From contig NZ_LWQT01000028.1 in assembly GCF_001650715.1 (NCBI RefSeq), positions 87,055-151,054 of the forward strand: a DNA stretch of 64,000 nt, in the 5' to 3' direction. Shown piece by piece: positions 36,580 to 44,964 of the stretch; position 1 is the stretch's first letter; every line of letters begins with the position of its first letter. Made by a program: the position numbers and the translations under genes. Source of the stretch: Paramagnetospirillum marisnigri (GTDB taxonomy: Bacteria; Pseudomonadota; Alphaproteobacteria; Rhodospirillales; Magnetospirillaceae). Below the pieces are notes generated by a model that saw nothing but the letters and a program-made list of their open reading frames with translations, did not search any database and was not told the DNA's origin.

Positions 36580-39500
36580 ATGGAATTCAGCACCTGGACG
36601 GCCAGGGGCGATGCCCAGTTTCGGCGAGGGCGCTTGGACGAGGCGGCCGAAAGCTGCCTTCGGGCGATCGGTCTGGCCCCACACCGGCCCGAGGGATACG
36701 GCAATCTGGGCTGCGTGCTGCTGGCACAGGGGAAGCCTGCCGAGGCCATGGCCGCCCATGAGCAGGCATTGGCGGTTGACCCGACCAATCTCGCCGCCTA
36801 TCGCGGCCTGATGCTGGCGGCACTTTATCGGAATGATCTGAGCGCCGACGAGGACTTCGATCTGCTCCGTCGCTTCGAGGAAGTCATGGCCCGGCCGCTC
36901 TACCCGCTCCATCCCGACTGGGCTGTCGAGCCGGAACCCGATCGGCGCCTGCGCATCGGCTATCTGTCGTCGGATTGGGGGGCGCATCCGGTGGGGCGCA
37001 ACCTGCTGCCGGTGATTCAAAGCCATGACCGGAGCCGGGTGGAACTCTACCTCTATGCCGACATCCGGGCCCCCGATGCCGTCACCGATCACTTCCGGGA
37101 ACTGGCCGATGCCTGGCGGCCGGTCACCGGCCTGTCCGACAAGGCGGTGGCCGGAATGATCCGGGCCGATGCGGTGGACGTGCTGGTGGTGCTGGCCGGA
37201 CGCTTCGACGGCAACCGGCCGCTGGTGGCCGCCTATCGCCCGGCACCGGTCCAGATCAGCCTGCACGACCCCGCCACCAGCGGGCTTTCGGTGATGGACG
37301 CCCTGATCACCGATCCGGTGCTGACCCCCCGCCATGGGGCCGAGCGCTTCGCCGAGCGCCCGATCCGGCTGCCTCATTTCTATGTGCATCCGGCCCTGGC
37401 CCCCAGCCCGGATGTGACGGAGCCTCCGTTGCTGCGGTGCGATGTTCCCACCTTCGGCAGTTTCAGCAATCCGGCCAAGCTATCCGATGGGACGCTCAGG
37501 CTGTGGGCGGAGTTGCTACGCCGGGTTCCGGGGTCGCGGCTGCGGCTGAAATACAAGAATCTGTTCGCCTCGCCCTCGGTGGCCGAGCGGGTGTTGCGGG
37601 TCATGGCGGCGGCCGGGGTGGCGGCGGAGCGGATTGACCTGTCCGGCGACGACCAGCCGGTTCTCGATCATCTCGGCCTTTACGGCGAGATCGACGTGGC
37701 GCTGGACCCTTTTCCCTTCTGCGGCTCCACCACCACGTTCGAGGCTTTGTGGATGGGGGTTCCGGTGGTTACCCTGCCGACCGGGGCCATGGTCGGTCGC
37801 TGGACCGCCGCCATGCTGGATGCGGTGGGACTGTCGCATCTGGTGGCGCGATCCGAGGAGCACTATCTGGAGATTTGCATCCGCCTGGTGGCCGATGCGG
37901 GCGCTCTGGCCGACTTGCGGCGAGGATTGCGCGAGCGGGTGCTGGCCTCGTCGCTCTGCGACGGCCGGGGCCGGGCGCGGCAGTTGGAGCGGGTCTATGG
38001 CGCCTTGTGGCGGCGCTGGCTCGCCGGAGGTTCATCGGCTCCCCGGCCCGGTCTGGTGGCGCAGGGCATCGAATTGGCCCGTGCTGGGCGAATGGACGAG
38101 GCCGAGCACTGCTTTCAGCGGGCTTTGGCCGCCGATCCCGACAACGGCGAGGCCTTGAACAATTACGCCACCCTGCTGAACCTGCTGGGGCGGCTTGAGG
38201 ATGCGGTGGAAGTTTTCCGGCGGGCGGTGGCGGCGGCGCCCGACGCCCCCTTGCCCCGGCGCAATCTGGCCGCGACCCTGTGCACCCTGGGCACCCGGGA
38301 CTTGAACCAGTCAAGGGTCGAGGCGGCGGAAGGCTGGTATCGGCAGGCCTTTGACGTGGCCCCCGACCTCCCCGACGCGTCTTACAATCTGGGGGTCGCC
38401 TGCCTGGAGCGGGGACGGCTGGCCGAGGCGGCCGATTGGCTCCTCCGTGCCTTGGAGCTGGAGCCCGACCATGGGCGGGCTGCCCTCAACCTGGGAACCG
38501 CCCTGGTGGGGCTGCGCCGTTTCGACCAGGCCCGGGCGGTGCTGGAACGTCACCTGGCCGACCATCCCGACGATGCCGGGCTGATTCTGACCCTGGGCAA
38601 TGCCGCCCTGGGTCAGGGCCACTTCGACGAGGCCGCCGCCCTGTACCAGCGGGTGTTGGAGATCGACCCCGGCCAGACCAAAGCGGTCAACAATCTGGGC
38701 AATGCCTTGCAGACCCTGGGGCGCTTCGACGAGTCCGTCGGTTGTTACCAGTCGGCTCTCGAGGCCCGGCCCGACGACATCTCGGCCCATCGCGGCCTGC
38801 TGACCTCCATCCTCTATGATGCCCGCTGGTCGCAGCAGGCGCTGTTCGCCGAGCATCGCCGCTTCGAGGAGATGCATGCAAGCCGCCATTATCCGGCGGT
38901 GCCGATGTTCCGCAATCCCCGCGACCCGGACAAACGGTTGCGTATTGGCTATCTGTCGTCGGATTTGCGCGACCATCCAGTGGCGCGCAATTTTCTGCCT
39001 TGGGTGGAGAAACAAGATCGCAACCAATTTGATCTGTATTTCTATGCCGAGGTGGTGGCCCCCGACGCCATGACCGAGCGCTTCCGGCACTTGGCCGATG
39101 GCTGGCGCTGGACGGTGGGGCGCAGCGATGCCGAGGTGGCGGGGATGATCCGCGACGACGGCATCGACGTGCTGGTGATCTTGGCCGGTCGCTTCGACGG
39201 CAACCGCCCGCTGGTGGCGGCATTCCGTCCGGCTCCAATTCAGGTGACTTGGGGAGATGTGGCGACCAGTGGTCTTGCGGTCATGGATGCCATCCTGACC
39301 GACCGGGTGATGACACCGCGCAATGGCGCCGAACTGTTCACCGAACGCCCGATCCGGCTGCCCACCTTCTATGTCCATGCGCCGCTAGACGGCGCCCCCG
39401 ATCCTGGCCCGCCACCCATGCTGGCCAAGGGCTACCCCACCTTCGCCAGCTTTTCCAATCCGGCCAAGCTGGGGGACGAGACCTTGCGGCTGTGGGCGGC

Positions 39501-40032
39501 GGCCCTGCGCGGCGTGCCCGGCTCCAGGCTGTGGCTGAAATATCGCAACCAGTTCGCCTCGCCCTCGCTGGCCCAGCGGGTGTTGTCGGTGATGGAGCGG
39601 GAAGGGATCGATCCCGCCCGCCTGAATCTGGCGGGGGAGGAGGTGGATGCCTTCCATCATCTGGCGCTCTATCGTGGCGTCGATGTCGCGCTGGACACAA
39701 TGCCGTTCAACGGCTCCACCACCACATTCGAGGCCCTGTGGATGGGGGTGCCGGTGGTGACCCTGCTCGGTTCCACCATGGTCAGTCGTTGGACCGCGTC
39801 AATGCTGCGACCATTGGGGCTGTCGCATCTGGCGGCGGGCAACGAGGGCGAATTCGTGGAAATTTGCGCCCGGCTGGCGGCCGATCCCCAGGGACTGGCC
39901 GAGCTGCGCGCGTCGCTCCGCCAAAAAGTGGCCGGGTCGGCCCTGTGCGACACCCGCGCCCGCGCCCGGCAGATCGATCGGGTGCTGCGCGCCTTGTGGC
40001 GACGCTGGTGCCTGCGGGGTGAAAGCCGTTGA
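36580..40032 (+). CDS. Double-module TPR-GT41-TPR-GT41 glycosyltransferase
   Basis: A 1150-residue protein from ATG 36580; GTG at 36571 would add three residues. Module 1 has two to three TPRs and a GT41 domain (about 120-483): SSDWGAHPVGRNLLP, LAGRFDGNRPLVAAYRPAPVQ, FSNPAKLSDGT, FCGSTTTFEALWMGVP. Module 2 has about eight TPRs (487-780) and a second complete GT41 domain (784-1150): SSDLRDHPVARNFLP, FSNPAKLGDET, FNGSTTTFEALWMGVP. Both keep the catalytic-type His and the Lys. No frameshift or stop separates them, and module junction WLAGGSSAPRPGL looks like a simple linker. It probably arose by duplication and fusion, so one chain could add two sugars or act on repeats. Confidence 0.88.
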   Translation: MEFSTWTARGDAQFRRGRLDEAAESCLRAIGLAPHRPEGYGNLGCVLLAQGKPAEAMAAHEQALAVDPTNLAAYRGLMLAALYRNDLSADEDFDLLRRFEEVMARPLYPLHPDWAVEPEPDRRLRIGYLSSDWGAHPVGRNLLPVIQSHDRSRVELYLYADIRAPDAVTDHFRELADAWRPVTGLSDKAVAGMIRADAVDVLVVLAGRFDGNRPLVAAYRPAPVQISLHDPATSGLSVMDALITDPVLTPRHGAERFAERPIRLPHFYVHPALAPSPDVTEPPLLRCDVPTFGSFSNPAKLSDGTLRLWAELLRRVPGSRLRLKYKNLFASPSVAERVLRVMAAAGVAAERIDLSGDDQPVLDHLGLYGEIDVALDPFPFCGSTTTFEALWMGVPVVTLPTGAMVGRWTAAMLDAVGLSHLVARSEEHYLEICIRLVADAGALADLRRGLRERVLASSLCDGRGRARQLERVYGALWRRWLAGGSSAPRPGLVAQGIELARAGRMDEAEHCFQRALAADPDNGEALNNYATLLNLLGRLEDAVEVFRRAVAAAPDAPLPRRNLAATLCTLGTRDLNQSRVEAAEGWYRQAFDVAPDLPDASYNLGVACLERGRLAEAADWLLRALELEPDHGRAALNLGTALVGLRRFDQARAVLERHLADHPDDAGLILTLGNAALGQGHFDEAAALYQRVLEIDPGQTKAVNNLGNALQTLGRFDESVGCYQSALEARPDDISAHRGLLTSILYDARWSQQALFAEHRRFEEMHASRHYPAVPMFRNPRDPDKRLRIGYLSSDLRDHPVARNFLPWVEKQDRNQFDLYFYAEVVAPDAMTERFRHLADGWRWTVGRSDAEVAGMIRDDGIDVLVILAGRFDGNRPLVAAFRPAPIQVTWGDVATSGLAVMDAILTDRVMTPRNGAELFTERPIRLPTFYVHAPLDGAPDPGPPPMLAKGYPTFASFSNPAKLGDETLRLWAAALRGVPGSRLWLKYRNQFASPSLAQRVLSVMEREGIDPARLNLAGEEVDAFHHLALYRGVDVALDTMPFNGSTTTFEALWMGVPVVTLLGSTMVSRWTASMLRPLGLSHLAAGNEGEFVEICARLAADPQGLAELRASLRQKVAGSALCDTRARARQIDRVLRALWRRWCLRGESR

Positions 40033-40057
40033 ACCGGGGGGCGCATGCCCCTATGAT
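40029..40057 (+). promoter_or_regulatory. Sigma-70-type promoter with an inverted repeat in the spacer
   Basis: TTGAAC (40029-40034), a 17-base spacer and TATGAT (40052-40057), 32 bases before the methyltransferase ATG. The -35 box overlaps the stop codon of the double GT41 gene. The spacer holds GGGGC-GCAT-GCCCC (40038-40051), a possible operator. Confidence 0.6.
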
Positions 40058-40089
40058 CGCTCGTTTTTTCAGACATAGCTGGATCGATT

Positions 40090-41310
40090 ATGGCCAAGTG
40101 CAGAATTTGCGGTAACGCCATCTCCGCCTTCATGACCTTCGGCAGGATGCCGCTGGCGAACGGGTTTCTGACCCCGGATCAGTTCAAGGACGAGTATTTC
40201 TTCGAGCTGGCCCCGGCCTTCTGCGACTCCTGCCATACCGTCCAACTGGTGGACCAGCCCGCGCCGGAAGCCATGTTCCACGGCGAATACGCCTTCTTCT
40301 CCCAGACATCGAAGGCCATGGCGGCGCATTTCGAGCGCTTCGCCAACGACACCATGGCGCGGCGGTTGGGCAAGACCGACCCCTTCGTGGTGGAACTGGG
40401 CAGCAATGACGGCATCATGCTGCGCCACTTCGCCAAGGCGGGCATCCGCCATCTCGGCATCGAGCCCTCGGCCAATGTGGCGGAAGCGGCGCGCGGCCAG
40501 GGCGTCAATACCCGCTGCGCCTTCTTTGGCGCCGAGACCGCCCGCGAGATCATGGCCGAATACGGTCAGGCCGACATCATCCAGGCCGCCAATGTCATGT
40601 GCCACATCCCCGACCTCAATTCGGTGGCGGAAGGGGTGGCGCTGCTGCTCAAGCCCGACGGCTTCCTGATCTTCGAGGACCCCTATCTGGGCGACGTGAT
40701 CCGCAAGACCTCCTACGACCAGATCTATGACGAGCACGTCTATGTGTTCTCGGCCCTGTCGGTGGCGCGCATCTTCGGCAGCCACGGGCTGGAACTGGTG
40801 GCGGTGGAGCCCCAGGTCACCCATGGCGGTTCCATGCGCTATGTCATCGGCCGCAAGGGCCGCCACGTGGTGGAAGCCTCGGTGGCCGCCGCCATGGCCG
40901 ACGAGCGCGCCCTGGGCCTGGACAAGGCGGCGACCTATGACCAGTTCCGCCGCAATTGCGAGGCGTCCAAGGATGCCCTGATGGCGGCGCTCAACGATCT
41001 GGCCGCGAAGGGAAAGCGGGTGGTGGGCTATGGCGCCACCTCCAAGAGCACCACCGTCACCCAGTATTGCGGCATCACCCCCAAGCATGTGGAGTTCATC
41101 TCCGACACCACGCCGACCAAGCAGGGCAAGTGCAGCCCCGGCGCCCATATCCCGGTGAAGCCCTATGACGCCTTCGCGTCCAGCTATCCCGACGTGGCGC
41201 TGCTGTTCGCCTGGAACCACGCCCAGGAAATCTTCGCCAAGGAAGAGGGCTTCAAGGCCTCCGGTGGGCGCTGGCTGGTCTATGTGCCCGAGGTGACGTT
41301 CATCCCATGA
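40090..41310 (+). CDS. NDP-sugar C-methyltransferase (TylCIII/TcaB9 type)
   Basis: A 406-residue three-part enzyme. The N-terminal zinc-binding part shows CRICG (residues 4-8) and CDSC. The central SAM-binding domain has VVELGSNDGIMLRHF and later IFEDPYLGDV. The C-terminal part has GKRVVGYGATSKSTT. This order is that of sugar C-3 methyltransferases, which add a methyl branch to a 4-keto-6-deoxy NDP-sugar. The product would be a branched deoxysugar made from RmlA/RmlC intermediates. The ATGA overlap with the aminotransferase gene supports a joint path. A strong promoter precedes it. Confidence 0.82.
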   Translation: MAKCRICGNAISAFMTFGRMPLANGFLTPDQFKDEYFFELAPAFCDSCHTVQLVDQPAPEAMFHGEYAFFSQTSKAMAAHFERFANDTMARRLGKTDPFVVELGSNDGIMLRHFAKAGIRHLGIEPSANVAEAARGQGVNTRCAFFGAETAREIMAEYGQADIIQAANVMCHIPDLNSVAEGVALLLKPDGFLIFEDPYLGDVIRKTSYDQIYDEHVYVFSALSVARIFGSHGLELVAVEPQVTHGGSMRYVIGRKGRHVVEASVAAAMADERALGLDKAATYDQFRRNCEASKDALMAALNDLAAKGKRVVGYGATSKSTTVTQYCGITPKHVEFISDTTPTKQGKCSPGAHIPVKPYDAFASSYPDVALLFAWNHAQEIFAKEEGFKASGGRWLVYVPEVTFIP

Positions 41311-42422
41311 TCCTGTGCAGCTTTCCCCCCGCCCAGAACCGGCCGCGCCGCGCCGCCATCCTCGACGCCCTGGCCCGGGTGGTGGATGCCGATATCTGCA
41401 TCCTGGGCGCCGAGGTGGCGGCGTTCGAGGCCGAGATGGCCGCCCATAACGGCTCGGCCCACTGCATCGGCGTCAACAGCGGCACCGATGCCCTGGTGCT
41501 GGCGCTGCAGGCCCTGGGGGTCAGGCCGGGCGACGAGGTCATCACCGTCTCCCATACCGCCCTGGCCACGGTGGCGGCGGTGACCCTGACCGGTGCGGTG
41601 CCGGTGCTGGTGGAGGTGGACCCGCTGACCCGGACCATTTGCCCCAAATCGGCCGAGGCCGCCGTGACCGCGAAGACCAAGGCCATGGTCGCGGTTCACC
41701 TCTACGGCCAGCCCTGCGCCATGGACGCGTTGCTGGACTTGGCGAAACGCAAGGGCATCGCCCTGGTGGAGGATTGCGCCCAGGCCCAGGGCGCCACTTA
41801 TGCCGGTCGCCGGGTTGGTTCCATGGGCGATGCGGGCTGCTTCAGCTTCTATCCCACCAAGAATCTGGGCGCCATCGGCGACGGCGGCGCGGTGACCACC
41901 AATGATTCCGGGGTGGCGGAGCGGGTGCGCCAGTTGCGCCAATACGGCTGGGACGAGTCCCGCGTCAGTCAGCGGGTGGGACATAATTCCCGCCTGGACG
42001 AGATGCAGGCCGCCATCCTGAGGCTGAAGCTGCCGGACCTGGACGCCGACAACGCCCGCCGGGCGGCGGTTTCGGCGCGCTATAATGCTGCCTTGGCCGG
42101 GCTGCCCGGCCTGACCCTGCCCCCCGTGGTGGCGGGGACCGAGGCGGCCCATCACCTCTATGTGATCGAGACTGAGCGGCGCGACGCGCTCAAGGCCCAT
42201 CTGGCGGACAGGGGCGTGCTGGCGGGGATTCACTATGCCCTTCCGGCGCATCGTAATCCCGGCTATGCCACTTTGGTGCGGCTGCCGCCGGGAGGGCTGC
42301 CGGTGACAGAGGCCCTGGTGGGCCGCATCCTGACCCTGCCCATCTATCCCGAGCTGAGCGAGGCCGAGATCAAGGTGGTGGTGGATGGCGTGCGGTCGTT
42401 CTTCGGCGGGACGGCGGCATGA
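41307..42422 (+). CDS. DegT/DnrJ/EryC1/StrS sugar aminotransferase
   Basis: A 371-residue PLP enzyme that aminates keto-sugar nucleotides. Marks are VNSGTDALVLALQAL (phosphate-binding), PGDEVITVSHT, VEDCAQAQGA and SFYPTKNLGAIGDGG, whose Lys binds PLP as a Schiff base. The motif set resembles 3-aminotransferases of dTDP-3-amino-3,6-dideoxyhexose paths (FdtB/QdtB-like), but site specificity cannot be settled by eye. It is ATGA-coupled to genes on both sides. No acetyltransferase of the usual N-acetylating kind is visible. Confidence 0.85.
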   Translation: MILCSFPPAQNRPRRAAILDALARVVDADICILGAEVAAFEAEMAAHNGSAHCIGVNSGTDALVLALQALGVRPGDEVITVSHTALATVAAVTLTGAVPVLVEVDPLTRTICPKSAEAAVTAKTKAMVAVHLYGQPCAMDALLDLAKRKGIALVEDCAQAQGATYAGRRVGSMGDAGCFSFYPTKNLGAIGDGGAVTTNDSGVAERVRQLRQYGWDESRVSQRVGHNSRLDEMQAAILRLKLPDLDADNARRAAVSARYNAALAGLPGLTLPPVVAGTEAAHHLYVIETERRDALKAHLADRGVLAGIHYALPAHRNPGYATLVRLPPGGLPVTEALVGRILTLPIYPELSEAEIKVVVDGVRSFFGGTAA

Positions 42423-43702
42423 GCCGGAAGAAGGGCGGCGCGGTCGAGGGTGCGGTCAAGGCCCAGTACGAGCGCTTTCCCTATCCGCCGCCCATCGATG
42501 AAATTCCGGCCGGGCATCTTGCCGGGACCGAGTATCTCGCCGGGTGTCCCTCGGTGGATTTCCATCTGTACTGGCCCGACCGGGAGCGGCGGGACGATCT
42601 GGATATCCTGGTGGCGGGTTGCGGCAGCAGCCAGGCGGTCATGCACGGCCATGCCCTGCCCAAGGCGCGGATCACCGCCATCGACCTGTCGGCGACCTCC
42701 ATCGCCAACTCCCGTCGCCTTGCTCAGCGCCATGGTATCGACAATATCGAGTTCCGCCAGATGTCGCTGCTGGATGTGGCCGATCTGCGGCGGGATTTCG
42801 ACCTGATCGTCAGCACCGGAGTCATTCATCACCTGCCCGATCCGGTGGCCGGTCTCGCGGCGCTGCGCGGCGTGCTCCGCCCGCACGGTTCCATGCTGTT
42901 GATGCTCTACGGTCGCTACGGACGCGACTCGGTCTATATGTTCCAGGACATCTTCCGTCGCATGGGCATCACCGCCGAGACGGTGACCGACGAGGAGGTG
43001 GCGCAACTGGCCGATTTCGTCCGCTCGGTTCCGCCATCACATCCGTTTCATCTCCGTCGGGACCTTTACGCTGATTTCCGGCCGGAGGAACTGGTCGACC
43101 TTTACCTGCATCCCCAGGATCGGGCCTATACGGTACCCGAGATCTATGACCTGCTGGCGGATGCCGGGCTGGTTCTACAGCGATTTATCCACCAGGGCCC
43201 CTATGTGCCGCGCTTTTCCGGCATGTCCGGCCATCCCTTCCACGCCAGGACTGAGGACCTGAAGGAGCGCGAGCAGTTCGCCATCGCCGAGTTGTATCGG
43301 GGTGATTTCAATACCCATGTTTTCGCCGCCTGCCGCGACGACCGTCCGCTGGCATCCCGCCGGGTGGACATGGACTCGGCTGCTTTCGAAGATGCGGTGC
43401 CGTCGCACCGTCGCGATCTTGAGCTGACCGGGCGCGCGGATGCCCCCGCCATGGTAATCAACGGCCACGGACGGCACCGGTTCGAAATCGCCCTCAGCCC
43501 GGCCCAATTTCGTCTGTTGAGTCTGGTGGATGGCCAGCGTTCGGTGCGGGACCTGATCCAGTTGCTGGCCCCGTTGGCCGACGAGGCAACGGCGCGTGGT
43601 TTCGTCCGCACCGCCCTCAAGGATTTCTGGCTGTGCGATGCGGTTCTGTTCCGGCTTCCCCCAGCCTCTGGATTGACGAACAGGGAAGGGGAGCCAACAT
43701 GA
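42419..43702 (+). CDS. Class I SAM-dependent methyltransferase (tandem copy 1)
   Basis: A 427-residue protein. The N-terminus AVKAQYERFPYPPP is followed by the SAM core LVAGCGSSQAV, TAIDLSATSI and IVSTGVIHHLP, then LMLYGRYGRDSVY. The last 130 residues form an extra domain ending in a segment like SLVDGQRSVRDLI, which resembles PqqD/winged-helix-like ends. The same architecture occurs in the next gene. Coupled by ATGA on both sides. It likely O- or N-methylates the sugar or glycan made here. Substrate unknown. Confidence 0.78.
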   Translation: MSRKKGGAVEGAVKAQYERFPYPPPIDEIPAGHLAGTEYLAGCPSVDFHLYWPDRERRDDLDILVAGCGSSQAVMHGHALPKARITAIDLSATSIANSRRLAQRHGIDNIEFRQMSLLDVADLRRDFDLIVSTGVIHHLPDPVAGLAALRGVLRPHGSMLLMLYGRYGRDSVYMFQDIFRRMGITAETVTDEEVAQLADFVRSVPPSHPFHLRRDLYADFRPEELVDLYLHPQDRAYTVPEIYDLLADAGLVLQRFIHQGPYVPRFSGMSGHPFHARTEDLKEREQFAIAELYRGDFNTHVFAACRDDRPLASRRVDMDSAAFEDAVPSHRRDLELTGRADAPAMVINGHGRHRFEIALSPAQFRLLSLVDGQRSVRDLIQLLAPLADEATARGFVRTALKDFWLCDAVLFRLPPASGLTNREGEPT

Positions 43703-44964
43703 GAAAGAAAGGGGGGCAGGTCCAAGGCGCGGTCAAGGCCCAGTACGAGCGCTTTCCCTATCCACCGCCGGTGGAATCGCTGTCTGATGACTTCCTGAGT
43801 GGCCGGGTCGGGACCGACGGCTGTCCCAGCCGGGATTTCCACATGTACTGGCCGAACCAGACCATGCGGGGCGATCTTGACATCCTCGTGGCGGGGTGCG
43901 GCAGTCGCCAGGCGGTGGAGACCGCATGCAACCTTCCCGCGGCGCGCATCACGGCCATCGACCTGTCGCAGTCCTCCATTGATCATTCACGCAAGCTGGC
44001 TGCGCGCCACGGGATCGAGAATATTCACTTTCAGCAAATGTCGCTGCTGGATGTGGCCGAACTGGGTCGGGACTTCGATTTGATCATCTGCAGTGGTGTC
44101 TTGCACCACCTACCCGTCCCCGAGGCGGGGCTGGCGGCCCTGCGAGGCGTCCTCAGGCGCGATGGCTCCATGGCCTTGATGCTCTACGGCCGCTACGGAC
44201 GTGACTCGGTCTATCTCTTCCAGGATATCTTCCGCCGGATGGGGTTCTCCCCCGATACCGTTACCGACGATGATCTTGCCGGAATGGTTGATCTGGTCCG
44301 CAATGCCCCTGCCGGTCATCCCCATCGGCTGCGTCAGGGGCTATTTTCCAATTTCCGGCCCGAGGAAGTGGTTGACCTCTACCTGCATCCGCAGGATCGG
44401 CCCTATACCGTACCGGATATTCTTGACCTGCTGGACTCTACGGGAATGCGGCTGCAGCGTTGGGTCCGCCAGTCAGCCTATTGGCCTCGCTGCTCTGGCC
44501 TGGCGGAGCGGGCGCTGTCAGAAAGAATTTCCCGCCTGGACGAGCGCCAGCAATGGGCGATCGCAGAGCTCTATGCGGCGGACATCAATCGCCACTTTTT
44601 TCTCGCCTGCCGGGATGACAGACTCGAGGACACCTATCGGATGGATTTCTCCGGCGGTGACTTCATCAGCTACGTGCCTGAACTCAGGTGGTGTCTGAGC
44701 CAGGATGCCAGGATGGACGGTCAGCCTGGGCGGGAGATCGGCGTGGATTTCGCCCATGTCAAGGCATCCCGGCTGGCTTTGGACGTCACTCAGGCCGCTG
44801 TGGTATCGCTGGTGGATGGTCGGCGCTCGGTTGGTGACATCATCGCCGCTCTGGCTCCGGCGGGAGAAGAGGCGCTGGCGCTGTCTTATCTGCGGGAGTT
44901 CTTCCACGAATTGTGGCTGTTCGACTTCGTGCTGTTCCAGACACCCATGCGATCGTCGGCTTAG
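43699..44964 (+). CDS. Class I SAM-dependent methyltransferase (tandem copy 2)
   Basis: A 421-residue paralogue of the preceding gene. The ATG at 43699 overlaps that gene's stop; the longer open frame is rejected because copy 1 starts at the same motif. Shared marks are AVKAQYERFPYPPP, LVAGCGSRQAV, TAIDLSQSSI, ICSGVLHHLP and LMLYGRYGRDSVY. The tail has SLVDGRRSVGDII. The gene ends tail to tail with the minus-strand membrane gene, sharing 4 bases. The two copies are diverged enough to be old paralogues with probably different positions of methylation. Confidence 0.78.
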   Translation: MRKKGGQVQGAVKAQYERFPYPPPVESLSDDFLSGRVGTDGCPSRDFHMYWPNQTMRGDLDILVAGCGSRQAVETACNLPAARITAIDLSQSSIDHSRKLAARHGIENIHFQQMSLLDVAELGRDFDLIICSGVLHHLPVPEAGLAALRGVLRRDGSMALMLYGRYGRDSVYLFQDIFRRMGFSPDTVTDDDLAGMVDLVRNAPAGHPHRLRQGLFSNFRPEEVVDLYLHPQDRPYTVPDILDLLDSTGMRLQRWVRQSAYWPRCSGLAERALSERISRLDERQQWAIAELYAADINRHFFLACRDDRLEDTYRMDFSGGDFISYVPELRWCLSQDARMDGQPGREIGVDFAHVKASRLALDVTQAAVVSLVDGRRSVGDIIAALAPAGEEALALSYLREFFHELWLFDFVLFQTPMRSSA

